Below are positions 18,985 to 29,736 of a stretch of 64,000 nucleotides of DNA, in pieces. Source of the stretch: Streptococcus mitis (GTDB lineage: Bacteria > Bacillota > Bacilli > Lactobacillales > Streptococcaceae); assembly GCF_001579045.1 (NCBI RefSeq), contig NZ_KQ970262.1, positions 481,661 to 545,660 of the forward strand, written 5' to 3'. Below the pieces are notes generated by a model. That model made no database searches, was not told the DNA's origin, and saw only the letters and a program-made list of their open reading frames with translations. A program made the position numbers and the translations under genes. Every line of letters starts with the position of its first letter. Position 1 is the first letter of the stretch.

Positions 18985-19095
18985 TCCGTGTCTGTTAGAA
19001 AATTCTCACACACGTCTTGTGCCAGTTGCCCTTCACAGGGAAATACTCTCAGTCCCTACTTACACAGGCACGCTAATCAAGACGGAGTGGATTCA
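18985..19095 (-). promoter_or_regulatory. Candidate structured leader RNA of the transfer operon
   Basis: In this untranslated stretch CGTCTTG (19013-19019) can pair with CAAGACG (19078-19084), followed by TGCC (19020-19023) with GGCA (19067-19070). Inside, CCCT (19029-19032)/AGGG (19037-19040) and AGGGA (19037-19041)/TCCCT (19053-19057) are mutually exclusive pairings. This could be a cis-acting switch for the transfer operon. No known riboswitch family is recognised. Confidence 0.4.
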
Positions 19096-19118
19096 ATTTT
19101 CAAAGAACAGGTATCTTT

Positions 19119-19124
19119 ATTATA
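19119..19124 (-). promoter_or_regulatory. Candidate -10 box of the ICE transfer operon
   Basis: A perfect TATAAT on the minus strand about 190 bp upstream of the first transfer gene and just before the structured leader. The -35 region is poor, suggesting activation or weak basal expression. Confidence 0.4.
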
Positions 19125-19300
19125 GATAAGAGTAGTTGAAATTTTTATCACATCTTTGGAGTTGTTGGAATAATCAGGTAAGTACTAATTTCTAGCTCCT
19201 CTCACAACACCCTACATACCTTCTATGTTTTATGAACAGTAGCTATCATTTACATTTTCAAACTACCATTCTATCAGACTAGAAGTCAAAATAGACGCAT

Positions 19301-19381
19301 CTACTTCGAGAGATACTCATTTAATGGTTCAGCAATTCGCTCTACATCCGTTACAGAAATTTCATCACTATCACTTCTCAT
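19301..19381 (-). other. Possible degenerate coding remnant
   Basis: A 26-residue frame (MRSDSDEISVTDVERIAEPL...) has protein-like composition, and the 60 bases upstream are protein-like in the neighbouring frame (FHEQAPQSELITNHEK then stop). Together they look like the end of a gene broken by a one-base shift, but no ribosome site or family is recognised. The rest of 19125-19440 shows nothing else. Confidence 0.25.
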
Positions 19382-19444
19382 GATTTGTTATTAGTTCACT
19401 TTGAGGGGCTTGCTCATGAAACCAAACAGCGTAAGTCGTAAAAG

Positions 19445-19474
19445 AAAAAAGCAGTACAAGATTGAACTGCTTTT
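19445..19474 (-). terminator. Terminator after the truncated ABC ATPase gene
   Basis: AAAAGCAGT pairs with ACTGCTTTT around a 10-nt loop, with a T-run on the minus strand. It lies about 50 bp downstream of the ABC ATPase remnant. Confidence 0.75.
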
Positions 19475-19526
19475 ACGGATTCAGATAAAATAACTTTAAA
19501 ATATAGAAGATATCTATTGACTGTAA

Positions 19527-19937
19527 CTATAATTGATTTAAATTTATAACTTCATCTGCTTGATTCCAAATATCGGGATTATGAGTTGCAATGATGATTA
19601 GACGATTTTCATTTTTCAAATCTAATAATAATTTCATAATTCCTTGTGAAGTCGTAGGATCGAGCGATGCAGTCAACTCATCCGCAAGTATTAATGGTGG
19701 ATTTTTAAGAATGATTTTCGCTAAAGCAACACGTTGTGCTTCACCGCCAGACAATTCATATATCTTTTGTTCCAGATGAATATGAGTTAGACCAACTCTT
19801 GCTAATACATCTTTTTTTAACTTATCTTTTTCTATATAATTACATTTAAGATTTACTAATCCTAAATCTAGATTAGTAGAAACATTTTCATTATCTAACA
19901 AACCAAAATTTTGAAAAAGATATCCTGATACTGTCAA
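19527..19937 (-). pseudogene. Truncated bacteriocin-export-type ABC ATPase
   Basis: About 136 residues of an ABC ATPase remain: Q-loop region LFQNFGLLDNE, signature ELSGGEAQRVALAK, Walker B LILADELTASLD and H-loop IIIATHNPD. The Walker A and first 80 or so residues are absent, and no start codon with a ribosome site fits, so it should be inactive. Walker B has Leu in place of the usual Pro (DEPTASLD). It resembles ATPases paired with lactococcin 972-type exporters. The broken end lies against the V-ATPase operon terminator, so this marks a recombination junction at the cargo edge. Confidence 0.8.
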
Positions 19938-19938
19938 T

Positions 19939-19975
19939 AAAAAAGCTTAGAAAGGCTTAAAGCCTTATCCAAGCT
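19939..19975 (-). terminator. Terminator of the V-ATPase operon
   Basis: A two-part stem on the minus strand, AGCTT/AAGCT outside and AAGGC/GCCTT inside, followed by TTTTTT. It lies 39 bp after the ntpD stop codon. Confidence 0.75.
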
Positions 19976-20013
19976 GATATTTGTTCATCTAATTAATAAT
20001 CTAAATAAAGGAT

Positions 20014-20625
20014 CTACTTCACTTTCATAATACGAACTAAATTGGCTCTTTCTGCCTCCTCTAGTTTCAATTCTATATAATGAATAGTTTCCGACAAGTT
20101 TGGAATAATCGAGTATTCTAAACCATTTACACGTCTACGTGTTTTTTCTATTTCATCAGCCATTAACTGACACGTTTTTTCAACTTCTGCCAGTCTTAGT
20201 AATTTATCAATTAAACTATTCATTGTAGCAAATACATCATCCATTTCACTATTAGAAGATAAATAGCTGTATTCACTGTTCTCATTTTGAGAAGTAATAT
20301 TCATATGCATTCTAGGAACTGTTACACTCATGATATTTTCTTTCTCAACAAATAATTCAATTTCTTTCGATGGAATTGAAAATAATTCCTCCACCATTTG
20401 AGAATTCTTTAATGATTTAGCAACTGCAAAGGATTTTAGATTATCAATTAGATAACTTTCTACTTCTTTCCGAAGTTGATTATTCTCACGAATCAAAGAA
20501 ATAAATCGCCTCATCAATTCATCTCTTTTATCCTTTAATAACTTATGTCCACGTTCAGCTGTTTTCAAACGTTCCTTTAAGTTATTCAATTCCATACGAG
20601 TTGGTTTTACATTCAAACGTACCAT
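20014..20625 (-). CDS. ntpD: V-type ATPase subunit D (central rotor)
   Basis: A 203-residue, almost wholly helical protein forming the central coiled-coil shaft of the V1 motor. The start [13 protein letters not shown] and the C-terminal stretch with RRRVNGLEY match V-ATPase D subunits. The usual length for the family is 200-210. It is the last gene of the nine-gene ntp operon and ends just before the operon terminator. Confidence 0.93.
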   Translation of the reverse strand: MVRLNVKPTRMELNNLKERLKTAERGHKLLKDKRDELMRRFISLIRENNQLRKEVESYLIDNLKSFAVAKSLKNSQMVEELFSIPSKEIELFVEKENIMSVTVPRMHMNITSQNENSEYSYLSSNSEMDDVFATMNSLIDKLLRLAEVEKTCQLMADEIEKTRRRVNGLEYSIIPNLSETIHYIELKLEEAERANLVRIMKVK

Positions 20626-20647
20626 CGATAATCACTCCATTTCCGGA

Positions 20648-22033
20648 TTAAACTTCTACCAAAGGTAAGTATTTATCAAGCAAATCATCTTTGATACGTT
20701 TTAACTCTGTTCTAGGAAGAATTGATAGTAATTCCCACCCAAGATTCAACGTATCTTCTATATTTCGATTTTTATAAAATCCTTGGTTTATGTACTCTTC
20801 TTCAAAACGCTTTGTAAACCTCACATACAATTTATCTACATCAGATAAAGCCGATTCTCCTAATACTACTGCTAACTCTTCAACCTTTTTCCCTTGGGCA
20901 TAGGCTGCAAACAGTTGATTCATAGTTGGAGCATGATCTCCACGAGTTTTACCTTCTCCAGATCCCTTATCTTTTAATCGAGAGAGAGAAGGTAAAACAT
21001 TGATTGGTGGACGATAACCTTGATTATACAACTCATGCGACAAAATAATTTGCCCTTCAGTAATGTATCCAGTTAAATCAGGAATTGGATGTGTTATGTC
21101 ATCTTCTGGCATTGTTAAAATAGGAATCTGTGTCACCGAACCTTTTTTACCAACTAAGCGACCAGCCCTTTCGTATAGAGTTGATAAATTTGTATATAAA
21201 TATCCCGGATAGCCTCGTCTCCCTGGAACTTCACGGCGAGCTGCCGAGACTTCACGTAACGCTTCACAATAGTTAGTCATATCCGTCATGATAACTAGAA
21301 CGTGCATATCTTTTTCAAAAGCTAGATACTCTGCCGCAGTTAAAGCAATGCGGGGAGTTGCAATACGCTCAATTGCAGGATCATTTGCCAAGTTCATAAA
21401 TAAAACCGAACGATCGATTGCTCCTGTTTTTCTGAGTTCTTCCATAAAAAACTCAGCTTCTTCAAAAGTAATACCCATTGCTGCAAATACAACCGCAAAA
21501 TTTTCATCAGAATTTAAAACAGTCGCTTGTCTTGCTATCTGAGCAGCTAATTCATTATGAGGTAAGCCCGAACCTGAAAATACTGGTAATTTTTGACCAC
21601 GTACAAGAGTATTCAAATGATCAATAGAGGAGATCCCTGTCTGAATAAATTCATCTGGATAATCTCTAGATACAGGATTAATAGCTTGACCATCAATATC
21701 TAAATATTTCTCTGGAATTAAATCTGGTCCACCATCAATTGGTTTTCCCATCCCATTAAAAATACGACCAACCATATCCTCAGATACAGCCAATTCTAAT
21801 GCATGACCAGCAAAACGAATTTTAGACTTTTCTAAATTTATTCCACTAGATCCTTCAAAAAGCTGAACCATTGCTTTATCTTCGTGGATTTCTAAAACTT
21901 GTCCACGACGAATTTCTCCATTATGAAGTTGAATTTCAACTAACTCATTGTAAGACACATTATTTACTTGTTCAACAATCATAAGAGGCCCAACAACTTC
22001 ACTAGCAGTTCTGTATTCTTTTATAACACTCAT
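20648..22033 (-). CDS. ntpB: V-type ATPase subunit B (non-catalytic)
   Basis: A 461-residue V1 subunit that alternates with A in the head ring. It lacks a Walker A lysine ([16 protein letters not shown] in that place), as expected for the regulatory subunit, and keeps the family segment around [23 protein letters not shown]. Its ATG lies directly after the ntpA stop, with the GGAGG site in the last ntpA codons, so the A and B genes are coupled. Confidence 0.95.
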   Translation of the reverse strand: MSVIKEYRTASEVVGPLMIVEQVNNVSYNELVEIQLHNGEIRRGQVLEIHEDKAMVQLFEGSSGINLEKSKIRFAGHALELAVSEDMVGRIFNGMGKPIDGGPDLIPEKYLDIDGQAINPVSRDYPDEFIQTGISSIDHLNTLVRGQKLPVFSGSGLPHNELAAQIARQATVLNSDENFAVVFAAMGITFEEAEFFMEELRKTGAIDRSVLFMNLANDPAIERIATPRIALTAAEYLAFEKDMHVLVIMTDMTNYCEALREVSAARREVPGRRGYPGYLYTNLSTLYERAGRLVGKKGSVTQIPILTMPEDDITHPIPDLTGYITEGQIILSHELYNQGYRPPINVLPSLSRLKDKGSGEGKTRGDHAPTMNQLFAAYAQGKKVEELAVVLGESALSDVDKLYVRFTKRFEEEYINQGFYKNRNIEDTLNLGWELLSILPRTELKRIKDDLLDKYLPLVEV

Positions 22034-23809
22034 TTATAGACCTCCTGTTTCTAATATCAAATGAATTTGATGTGTAATCTCATTTGATATAATTTTGATT
22101 TCATCTAATCTATCTTCTGAAACATATTTACTTCTCGCCATACGGTCTCGAACTGCCACGGTACCTTCCATAATCTCTGTAAAGTAAGAACCCAACTCTA
22201 AAGCATGATTTGCCTGATCAGCAAAAGTTAGGATATTACTTAGCATTGCTTCTTGTTTTGCAAACGAAGTGAATGTATCTACCGAATCAAAAGCGTTCTG
22301 TTGCAAATAATCTTCTCGAATTTGTTTAGCAATTTCCATCGTTAGTCGTTCATTATCAGACAGAGAATCAATCCCAACAAGACGAACAATTTCCTCTAAA
22401 CTAGATTCCCGTTGTAAGTAGTTCATCGCACGAGTTATTTTACTATTCCAATCTGTCTTCTCTTTACCATCTATATAAGTGCCCACACTGTCTTTATATA
22501 GTGAATAAGATGTAAGCCAGTTAATTGCAGGAAAATGACGTCGCTGTGCCAACGGAGCATCAAGCCCCCAAAAAACTTTCACAATCCGTAAAGTGTTTTG
22601 AGTAACTGGTTCTGAAATATCTCCACCAGGTGGCGATACAGCTCCAATAGCAGTAATCGTTCCTTCACGTTCTGGAAGCCCTAGAACCTGAGAACGTCCT
22701 GCTCTTTCATAATATTCAGAGATACGACTTCCCAGATAAGCAGGATAACCCTCATCACCAGGCATTTCTTCTAGACGTCCTGACATTTCACGTAGCGCTT
22801 CTGCCCAACGTGAAGTTGAATCAGCCATAATGGCGACAGAGTAGCCCATATCACGAAAATACTCAGCCATGGTAATTCCTGTATAAATTGAAGCCTCACG
22901 AGCAGCAACAGGCATATTTGAAGTATTAGCAATCAGAACTGTCCGTTGCATAATTGATTGTCCGGTATTAGGGTCAATCAACTCAGGAAACTCATTCAGT
23001 ACATCCGTCATTTCATTTCCACGTTCTCCACAACCAACATAAATAACAATATCAACATTGGCAAATTTAGCTACTTGGTGTTGTACAACTGTCTTTCCTG
23101 CTCCAAACGGTCCAGGAACTGCTGCAGCTCCCCCTTTGGTTACTGGAAAGAATGTATCAATAACTCGTTGACCTGTGATTAATGGTTCTTCTGGAATTAA
23201 ACGTTTAGAAACAGGACGCGCCTTGCGGACAGGCCATTTTTGCATAAGCGTTCCTTTATAGAAACTACCGTCCAATTTTTTTATTTCATATACAACTTCA
23301 TCAATTGTAAAATCGCCAGATGAGATAGAAACGACTTCTCCAGATACTCCATAAGGAACCATAATTTTATGATTAACTACCTCGGTTTCCTTGACAGTTC
23401 CAAGAATATCACCCGTACTCACTTTTTGACCAATTGCTATAGTGGAATCAAAATGCCACTTAATATCTCTATCCAAACTTGGAACTTCTACCCCACGAAC
23501 TAGAAAATCATTATGAGTAGCCAATTTAAATCGATCTAATGGGCGTTGTATGCCATCAAACATTTGAGAAATCAATCCTGGCCCTAATTCAACCGAGAGA
23601 GGTTCTCCAGTTGTAACAACAGGTTCTCCCGGACCAAGACCAGATGTTTCTTCATAGACTTGGATAGATGCCTGATCTCTTCTCATTTCAATAATTTCAC
23701 CGATTAACCCTAGCTTACCTACACGGCAAATATCTTGAATATTAGCCTCCTGCATACCTGATGCAATAACTAGAGGTCCCGATACTTTTATAATCTTCCC
23801 TTGAGTCAA
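22034..23809 (-). CDS. ntpA: V-type ATPase subunit A (catalytic)
   Basis: The ATP-hydrolysing V1 subunit, 591 residues, with Walker [11 protein letters not shown] near residue 235 and the family's non-homologous insert before it. The start is a TTG codon (reading [12 protein letters not shown]) 7 bp after GGAG; an alternative TTG eight codons upstream has no such site. Full length for the family and no disrupted motif. In the operon between ntpG and ntpB. Confidence 0.95.
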   Translation of the reverse strand: MTQGKIIKVSGPLVIASGMQEANIQDICRVGKLGLIGEIIEMRRDQASIQVYEETSGLGPGEPVVTTGEPLSVELGPGLISQMFDGIQRPLDRFKLATHNDFLVRGVEVPSLDRDIKWHFDSTIAIGQKVSTGDILGTVKETEVVNHKIMVPYGVSGEVVSISSGDFTIDEVVYEIKKLDGSFYKGTLMQKWPVRKARPVSKRLIPEEPLITGQRVIDTFFPVTKGGAAAVPGPFGAGKTVVQHQVAKFANVDIVIYVGCGERGNEMTDVLNEFPELIDPNTGQSIMQRTVLIANTSNMPVAAREASIYTGITMAEYFRDMGYSVAIMADSTSRWAEALREMSGRLEEMPGDEGYPAYLGSRISEYYERAGRSQVLGLPEREGTITAIGAVSPPGGDISEPVTQNTLRIVKVFWGLDAPLAQRRHFPAINWLTSYSLYKDSVGTYIDGKEKTDWNSKITRAMNYLQRESSLEEIVRLVGIDSLSDNERLTMEIAKQIREDYLQQNAFDSVDTFTSFAKQEAMLSNILTFADQANHALELGSYFTEIMEGTVAVRDRMARSKYVSEDRLDEIKIISNEITHQIHLILETGGL

Positions 23810-23871
23810 AGTTATTCTCCTTACTAAGTCCAAAAATTATAGAATAATATTACAGACAATTTTGTACATTA

Positions 23872-24192
23872 TTATAAAATATTGTGTCCTACTGCTTTCT
23901 CTACATTATCCTCTATACGTTTTAATCCTAAATTTAAACCTTGTTTATGAGTCGGTAATAAAATAATAGCAGGCACAACTTGAGAATCATAATGGCGAAT
24001 TGTATCTAATATCATTGAAGCAATGTCTTCAGTGATATAAATGACACCATAATCAGATTGAGCTAATTTTCTTAGAGTATTTGTAGCTTCTTGTTCTTGA
24101 TAGGCAGGAAATATATCAAACCCAATCATGCTAAAGGGTAAAATAATATCATAGCTACCAATTATGCCAATTTTATACTTATTAGCTTCCAT
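23872..24192 (-). CDS. ntpG: V-type ATPase subunit F (NtpG)
   Basis: A 106-residue Rossmann-like protein (KIGIIGSYDIILPFSMIGFD..., then YGVIYITEDIA) matching the V-ATPase F subunit, called NtpG in Enterococcus hirae. It binds the D shaft in V1 and regulates the motor. It overlaps ntpC by 11 bp and lies 62 bp before ntpA. Confidence 0.9.
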   Translation of the reverse strand: MEANKYKIGIIGSYDIILPFSMIGFDIFPAYQEQEATNTLRKLAQSDYGVIYITEDIASMILDTIRHYDSQVVPAIILLPTHKQGLNLGLKRIEDNVEKAVGHNIL

Positions 24193-25189
24193 AATGCGGG
24201 CGTATCCTTTCTTTTATTGATTCAAAAGGAATTGTATTTTGAAGAGCTGATATGATCATTCTAAGATTCTTTACTTCAAACTCACATCCCAATAAATATC
24301 TAGCAAGAACTAACGGCCCATCTACATTATACCTTCCTTGATCTAAAGTTTTATACAATAGTAAATCACATAAAAATTCTAACTCAGAAGATGAAATTGT
24401 TGCGTCCTGCATCTTCAATTCGTAAGTTGAAAAGATTGAATCTAAGCTTAGATTTATTTTATTGAACCACACAAATATTTCTTGATTTTCTACAATGTAT
24501 ATAAATTCTTTAGCAGAAATACTTCCTTCATCTGAAAGTAATTGTAAAATATCCCCATGACTCTTATTTTGAGATAAACCACGTTTTACAGTAATAATAT
24601 TATAAAAGTCAATCATTGCAACAATAACCTGAGACAGCACCCCACCTAACTCATTAGATAAAAGTTTCAGATGTTTAAAATATGCTAGATCAGCTCCGAC
24701 ATCAAGTACACGAATATTATTAAAAGTTTCATACTCATTCCAAATTGATTCTACTTCATGAACCATAAAATCAGGAAGTGTATCTGAATGTAAGGAAGAA
24801 ACTAAATGTTTTAAACTTTCTATATCAAAAATCCCTATTGGAATTAATAATTTAGAAAAATCTTTCTTAATTGCCGCCTTAGATTTTAATAAAACTTTGA
24901 TATTATGATAAACATATCGTAAAGCAAATAAAGTCACAATTTTATCAGACGGACTTTCAGCATAGGCCCATCTATAATCATTGACTAATTTTGTCATTAG
25001 CGAAATCTCTGTCTGACTAGGATTTTCTAAAACGTCAATAGATAAATGATAGGGAGTTGCTTCTAAGATAAATGCCAATGTCTCCGTATCTTTGGATTGT
25101 ATAATTTTTTGAAATTTTTCTTCTGTAATAAAATCGTTTTCTTTTACCGAAATCGTCGTATTTATTTTTGAAAAAAGATTAGTATCCAT
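24182..25189 (-). CDS. ntpC: V-type ATPase subunit C/d (NtpC)
   Basis: A 335-residue, helical protein forming the cone-shaped socket that links the rotor shaft to the membrane ring. The C-terminal segment LARYLLGCEFEVKNLRMIISA is characteristic of the family. Sequence is weakly conserved overall, but length and operon position between ntpE and ntpG fix the identity. ATG preceded by AAAGG at about 10 bp. Confidence 0.9.
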   Translation of the reverse strand: MDTNLFSKINTTISVKENDFITEEKFQKIIQSKDTETLAFILEATPYHLSIDVLENPSQTEISLMTKLVNDYRWAYAESPSDKIVTLFALRYVYHNIKVLLKSKAAIKKDFSKLLIPIGIFDIESLKHLVSSLHSDTLPDFMVHEVESIWNEYETFNNIRVLDVGADLAYFKHLKLLSNELGGVLSQVIVAMIDFYNIITVKRGLSQNKSHGDILQLLSDEGSISAKEFIYIVENQEIFVWFNKINLSLDSIFSTYELKMQDATISSSELEFLCDLLLYKTLDQGRYNVDGPLVLARYLLGCEFEVKNLRMIISALQNTIPFESIKERIRPHYGS

Positions 25190-25253
25190 AAAATACCTTT
25201 CTAATTTTATTGGAATACTCCAAATTTCTAAGAAGGATTAACCAATTTCATCC

Positions 25254-25835
25254 TTAATTGATAAAAATTTGATTTGCGATACTTGAACTTTCTTCCTTAG
25301 AAATCGAACCAATTAATGTTTTATACAAATAGTTATCATCAATTTTACCTATTGAAATAAGTAAGCCTGATTCATTTGAGACAGGCTGTTCACTAAATAA
25401 ATGATTTGGAAAAGAGAATTTCAATTTCTCTAATTGTTCCAAATTGAATTTAGCTAAAGTCCGCTCCCCAAAAGTTACTATGACCTCTTGTTGTGAATAT
25501 CGTTCCAGAATTCGATAGATGAACTCCATTTCTTTATCTGCATTCCAAGATTCCATTTCTATTAAAGCAGATTGAAAAAGTTCTTTTAATATTTTCTGTT
25601 TTGATACTAACGTTGATTGGCGTTCCTTATTTTTTAATTGTTGAAAAATTATTTGATATTTCTGCTGTAAATCTTTTAACTTTCGTTCATGTTCAGCTTC
25701 TTTTTTCTTTACAATGATCGACTTTTGCATTTCAAATTCATCATCAATCTTCTTTTTGGAATCCAATAATTTCATACGCCCTTTTTCATGAGCTTGTTCA
25801 ATAACAGATTCTCGTAAGTTTTCTAAATTGCTCAT
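25254..25835 (-). CDS. ntpE: V-type ATPase subunit E (peripheral stalk)
   Basis: A 193-residue protein whose first 110 residues form a long charged helix (KKKIDDEFEMQKSIIVKKK...) and whose C-terminus is a small globular domain. This is the E subunit that pairs with NtpF in the peripheral stalk holding V1 still against the membrane sector. GGAGGTG precedes the ATG. It lies 33 bp after ntpK. Confidence 0.92.
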   Translation of the reverse strand: MSNLENLRESVIEQAHEKGRMKLLDSKKKIDDEFEMQKSIIVKKKEAEHERKLKDLQQKYQIIFQQLKNKERQSTLVSKQKILKELFQSALIEMESWNADKEMEFIYRILERYSQQEVIVTFGERTLAKFNLEQLEKLKFSFPNHLFSEQPVSNESGLLISIGKIDDNYLYKTLIGSISKEESSSIANQIFIN

Positions 25836-25868
25836 TTAGACACCTCCTTTGAATAGCAAATTAATTTC

Positions 25869-26360
<492 letters not shown>

Positions 26361-28352
26361 TTAATTCTTTGTAATAACCTTAATATATTTCTCAGAAGCC
26401 TTCAAAGGTTGAAATGGTTTTCCTCCACCCTCATAAAACTTACCAAAAAATTCAACAAATATCAGACGTGCTCCATGAACATATCCTGATAGTAACGATA
26501 GAAAAATATTGATCGCATGTAAAAGAATGAATAATACTAATCCAATTGTCAGTTTAGCCAATGTCCCCGGAAACAAACCAACAATTAAATTGAAAGCTGA
26601 TGCTATACTTGCTCCAGATAATCCTAATGCCATCAATCGAGTGAAACTAACTAAATCACCTATATAAGATGAAATATTATATAGATTAAACAATCCTGAT
26701 CCAATACCTGACAAGCTTTTGGCTTGAATAATAGAAACAATCAAAATCCCCACAGCATTAAAAATAGATACCCATTTCCCTAATACAAATAACGGTCTAA
26801 TATCAGGCATCAACATTCCGACAGCAATAAATAACAAGCCAAGCAGAATAACACACCACGCAAATCCTGAATTATATGCTTCTGCATATTTCTTCATTCT
26901 TACTTTTTGTAGTCCTGAAGCTAACAAACCTACAAATACTGTAATAAATCCAAACACAACTGACACTACTAATATAGTCATGACATCCGAGGTTGTAGAT
27001 ATCAGATGAAATGGCAACTCATATCCAAAAAATGAGCCATAGATTCCACCCCAAATTGCAACGGCTACCCCTAATATATTAAAGAATTTTAAAAATCTCT
27101 TAGTTACTGAAGGTAGATGAAAAATTTTTAATGCTAACATTGTTCCTAAAAACAATAGTAAACCATAGCCTAAATCAGCAACCATCATTCCAAAAAATGT
27201 AAAGTAAAATGGTGCTAATACAGGTGTAGGATCTTTCTCATAATATTTGGGCAGAGCATACATTTCTGTCAATAATTCAAATGGTTCAATTAAAGAGTGA
27301 TTCGTTAATTTGATAGGTATTTCATCTTGATTATCCGACAATGTTTCCGATTCATAAATATAAATAGAATGTCCAAAACGCTCATCCATAACTTTTATAA
27401 AATATAAAATACGAGTTTCTTCTATCCATCCTTCTAATGCAACTAGATGCGGAGTGCTCAAAAGGTTATTCTTAGAGATTTGACGAGCATAGATAGATAA
27501 AATATAGTCAATTTGCCATTGTAAATCTATCAAATTTTTCTTTGAATCTTGCAACGATGCGATAATATTCTCTTTTTCAGTTATTAACTGCATGTTTTCT
27601 TGATCCAAATCTACTACTCGCTGCTTCGGTAATTCTTTTCTAGAATAATCAAATGGTTCAAATAAGTAGTCATCAAAATCAATAGAGCAACTGGACTGAT
27701 AGAAAACAACAACACCGTACTCTCTATCATTAGAAAATATTTCTTGAACTTCGATATTGTTTTCTAAAAAATTATTGTATAAGCGATTATCTACAGTCCT
27801 TGGAATTGTTCCGACTTTTCCTCTACAGAAAGAAAATTGTTCTAAATGCGCAGGAACAATTTCTAATTTTTCCCACTTTATTAATCTCTCTATTTCCTCA
27901 TTATTACTTTGAATGTTTCTTTCTAATTCATGAACTCTGTTTATTTGATCATTCACTTTTTTAAGAACACCTTCAGCAACATTAGCTTTACCAAATTTTT
28001 CTAATTCTTCATAAGAGGTTGTTATCGGAGGTTGCTGTAATAACTTAAACGTGTTTTCTTTCGGTAGGTATTCTTGTAATTTCTCTACAGTTGCTTCCAA
28101 ATGTTGTTGTTTATTCAACAAATAAGTCAAGGCATCATTTCCTTCAATAACCCCATGATTGGAATTAGAAGTATGAGAAATTTGAATAGTTGGAAATACA
28201 ACCTCATCTTTTTCTAGAGCTTCTGACCAGTTATCCTGAACCTTTAAATCACGGAACTGCACTGACTCTAGTTCTTGAATAGTTTTTAAAACATCATCAA
28301 GACTACTCTTAGTAAATAGTAGAGAAATTCTTTTCATCTGACTAATAGCCAT
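26361..28352 (-). CDS. ntpI: V-type ATPase subunit I/a (ion channel stator)
   Basis: A 663-residue membrane subunit. The first 330 residues are cytoplasmic and coiled-coil-rich; the second half has about seven membrane helices. The essential arginine is likely that in SFTRLMALGLSGA near residue 570, which faces the NtpK glutamate. Length is normal for bacterial I subunits. It overlaps ntpF by 11 bp and is followed 15 bp later by ntpK. Confidence 0.94.
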   Translation of the reverse strand: MAISQMKRISLLFTKSSLDDVLKTIQELESVQFRDLKVQDNWSEALEKDEVVFPTIQISHTSNSNHGVIEGNDALTYLLNKQQHLEATVEKLQEYLPKENTFKLLQQPPITTSYEELEKFGKANVAEGVLKKVNDQINRVHELERNIQSNNEEIERLIKWEKLEIVPAHLEQFSFCRGKVGTIPRTVDNRLYNNFLENNIEVQEIFSNDREYGVVVFYQSSCSIDFDDYLFEPFDYSRKELPKQRVVDLDQENMQLITEKENIIASLQDSKKNLIDLQWQIDYILSIYARQISKNNLLSTPHLVALEGWIEETRILYFIKVMDERFGHSIYIYESETLSDNQDEIPIKLTNHSLIEPFELLTEMYALPKYYEKDPTPVLAPFYFTFFGMMVADLGYGLLLFLGTMLALKIFHLPSVTKRFLKFFNILGVAVAIWGGIYGSFFGYELPFHLISTTSDVMTILVVSVVFGFITVFVGLLASGLQKVRMKKYAEAYNSGFAWCVILLGLLFIAVGMLMPDIRPLFVLGKWVSIFNAVGILIVSIIQAKSLSGIGSGLFNLYNISSYIGDLVSFTRLMALGLSGASIASAFNLIVGLFPGTLAKLTIGLVLFILLHAINIFLSLLSGYVHGARLIFVEFFGKFYEGGGKPFQPLKASEKYIKVITKN

Positions 28353-28665
28353 ATTTTTCTACCACCCTACCAATAATTTTTTCTACAAATTCTCCTCTCC
28401 TACTTGATGAAATATACTGAATCTTTGCATCATTTTCCTTGATTGTTTTATTAACCTCATCAATGAGGTTCTGTTGTTTCATTTCTAAATTGCTTTCTAT
28501 TGAAATTAATTCTTCGTGACTTTTTTCATCATAACTTTTTTCTAGTTTTTCCAATTCTTTTTGGGAGACAGCTTTATACGTATAAATCTCATTATCATAT
28601 GATTTTATAATATCGGTTGCAACATTCTCAATATCTTGCATTGTCGAAAATACAGAGTTAGTCAT
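28342..28665 (-). CDS. ntpF: V-type ATPase peripheral stalk subunit (NtpF)
   Basis: A 107-residue helical protein (MTNSVFSTMQDIENVATDIIK...) of the size and composition of NtpF, the partner of NtpE in the peripheral stalk. It is the first V-ATPase gene, 24 bp after the ROK kinase gene, with AAGGAGGTG before the ATG. The order F-I-K-E-C-G-A-B-D equals that of the Enterococcus hirae ntp operon without ntpH and ntpJ. Confidence 0.85.
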   Translation of the reverse strand: MTNSVFSTMQDIENVATDIIKSYDNEIYTYKAVSQKELEKLEKSYDEKSHEELISIESNLEMKQQNLIDEVNKTIKENDAKIQYISSSRRGEFVEKIIGRVVEKYGY

Positions 28666-28689
28666 TGTGACACCTCCTTATCTTTCACA

Positions 28690-29580
28690 CTATTTATTAG
28701 AAATTCTATCTAAGAAATTTTTTACAGCACCTATACGACCAGCTTCATTTCCTAATGTAGCTGCTACAACATTTTTAGGCAAAAACCTATTATCCATTAC
28801 ATTTTTAGCTAAAGAACTTTGAATTTCAGGTAACAAAATATCCTTTTTAGCCAGAATCCCACCTCCTAATATGAGAATTTCTGGATTAAGTAGATAAGAA
28901 ATAGTTAATAAACCTTTTGTTAGATTTTCTACAAAAATTTCAAAAGTTTCTTTAGCGATTTTATCTCCAGAACTTAAATCAGTAAAGAAAGTGCGTCCAG
29001 TTTGATTAGTTTTCAAGCTCTTCTTTTGATATAAATGAATCAATGCGGTTGTTGAGGCTTTGCTTTGCCAATCCGAATTACCTACAGGAATATAGCCTAC
29101 TTCACCAGCAGTATAGTTAAATCCGTTAACAATTTGTCCATTGACAATAATACTGCCTCCTATACCTGTTCCAATAGTAACCATTACTACATTTTTCTTA
29201 TCTTTGGCTTGTCCCTTCCACAATTCACCTAATGCAGCACAATTAACATCATTTTCAACAAAAGTAGACAACCCAAAACGTTTTTCTATTTCGGAAGTAA
29301 AGTTTACTCCGATATAGCCTGGTATTGTATAGCCTGCATAGATGATTTCTCCTGTATTAGCATTAACAACTCCAGCAGTGGAAATCCCAACACCATCAAT
29401 TGAATAATTTAAAATATACTCACCAATTAAATCACAGACCTGATTTAATATCTGGTTCGTTCCCAAATCATAGTCAATAATTGTTTCTATCTCTTTGAAC
29501 TGATTTAAACTCGTTCCAAAATCATCGTATAAATCTGCCTTAATTGTTGTTCCGCCAATATCGATCCCTATAATCTTCAT
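28690..29580 (-). CDS. ROK-family sugar kinase, probable N-acetylmannosamine kinase
   Basis: A 296-residue cytoplasmic kinase with the phosphate-binding start IGIDIGGTTIKADLY, the catalytic Asp in ENDVNCAALGEL and the adenosine motif ILILGGGI. The CxCGxxGCxE zinc motif found in many ROK kinases is missing: after GYIPVG the sequence reads NSDWQSKAS. Beside a sialic acid operon the likely substrate is N-acetylmannosamine, released by the lyase and needed as the 6-phosphate by NanE. Yet a terminator separates it from that operon and it leads the V-ATPase genes. Substrate is inferred from context. Confidence 0.78.
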   Translation of the reverse strand: MKIIGIDIGGTTIKADLYDDFGTSLNQFKEIETIIDYDLGTNQILNQVCDLIGEYILNYSIDGVGISTAGVVNANTGEIIYAGYTIPGYIGVNFTSEIEKRFGLSTFVENDVNCAALGELWKGQAKDKKNVVMVTIGTGIGGSIIVNGQIVNGFNYTAGEVGYIPVGNSDWQSKASTTALIHLYQKKSLKTNQTGRTFFTDLSSGDKIAKETFEIFVENLTKGLLTISYLLNPEILILGGGILAKKDILLPEIQSSLAKNVMDNRFLPKNVVAATLGNEAGRIGAVKNFLDRISNK

Positions 29581-29618
29581 TTCATCACTCCCACATTTTT
29601 GATCTCATTACTTTTTGA

Positions 29619-29652
29619 TAAAAAATGGGACTGGGCATTATCCCAGTCCCAT
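29619..29652 (-). terminator. Strong terminator at the end of the nan operon
   Basis: An 11-bp perfect stem, ATGGGACTGGG with CCCAGTCCCAT, around a 6-nt loop and followed by six T on the minus strand. It divides the nan operon from the ROK kinase/V-ATPase operon. Confidence 0.9.
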
Positions 29653-29736
29653 CTCTATTTCTTTATTCAATGAGTTGTATCACAGAACTTTAGAAATTAT
29701 ATAATGACAAGAATTTACTATTCTGTTTTACAATAG

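Noticed and set aside
29696-29701. TATAAT as promoter of the ROK kinase/V-ATPase operon
   Set aside because: A transcript from here would run straight into the terminator at 29619-29652 and there is no -35 box; not strong enough to call.
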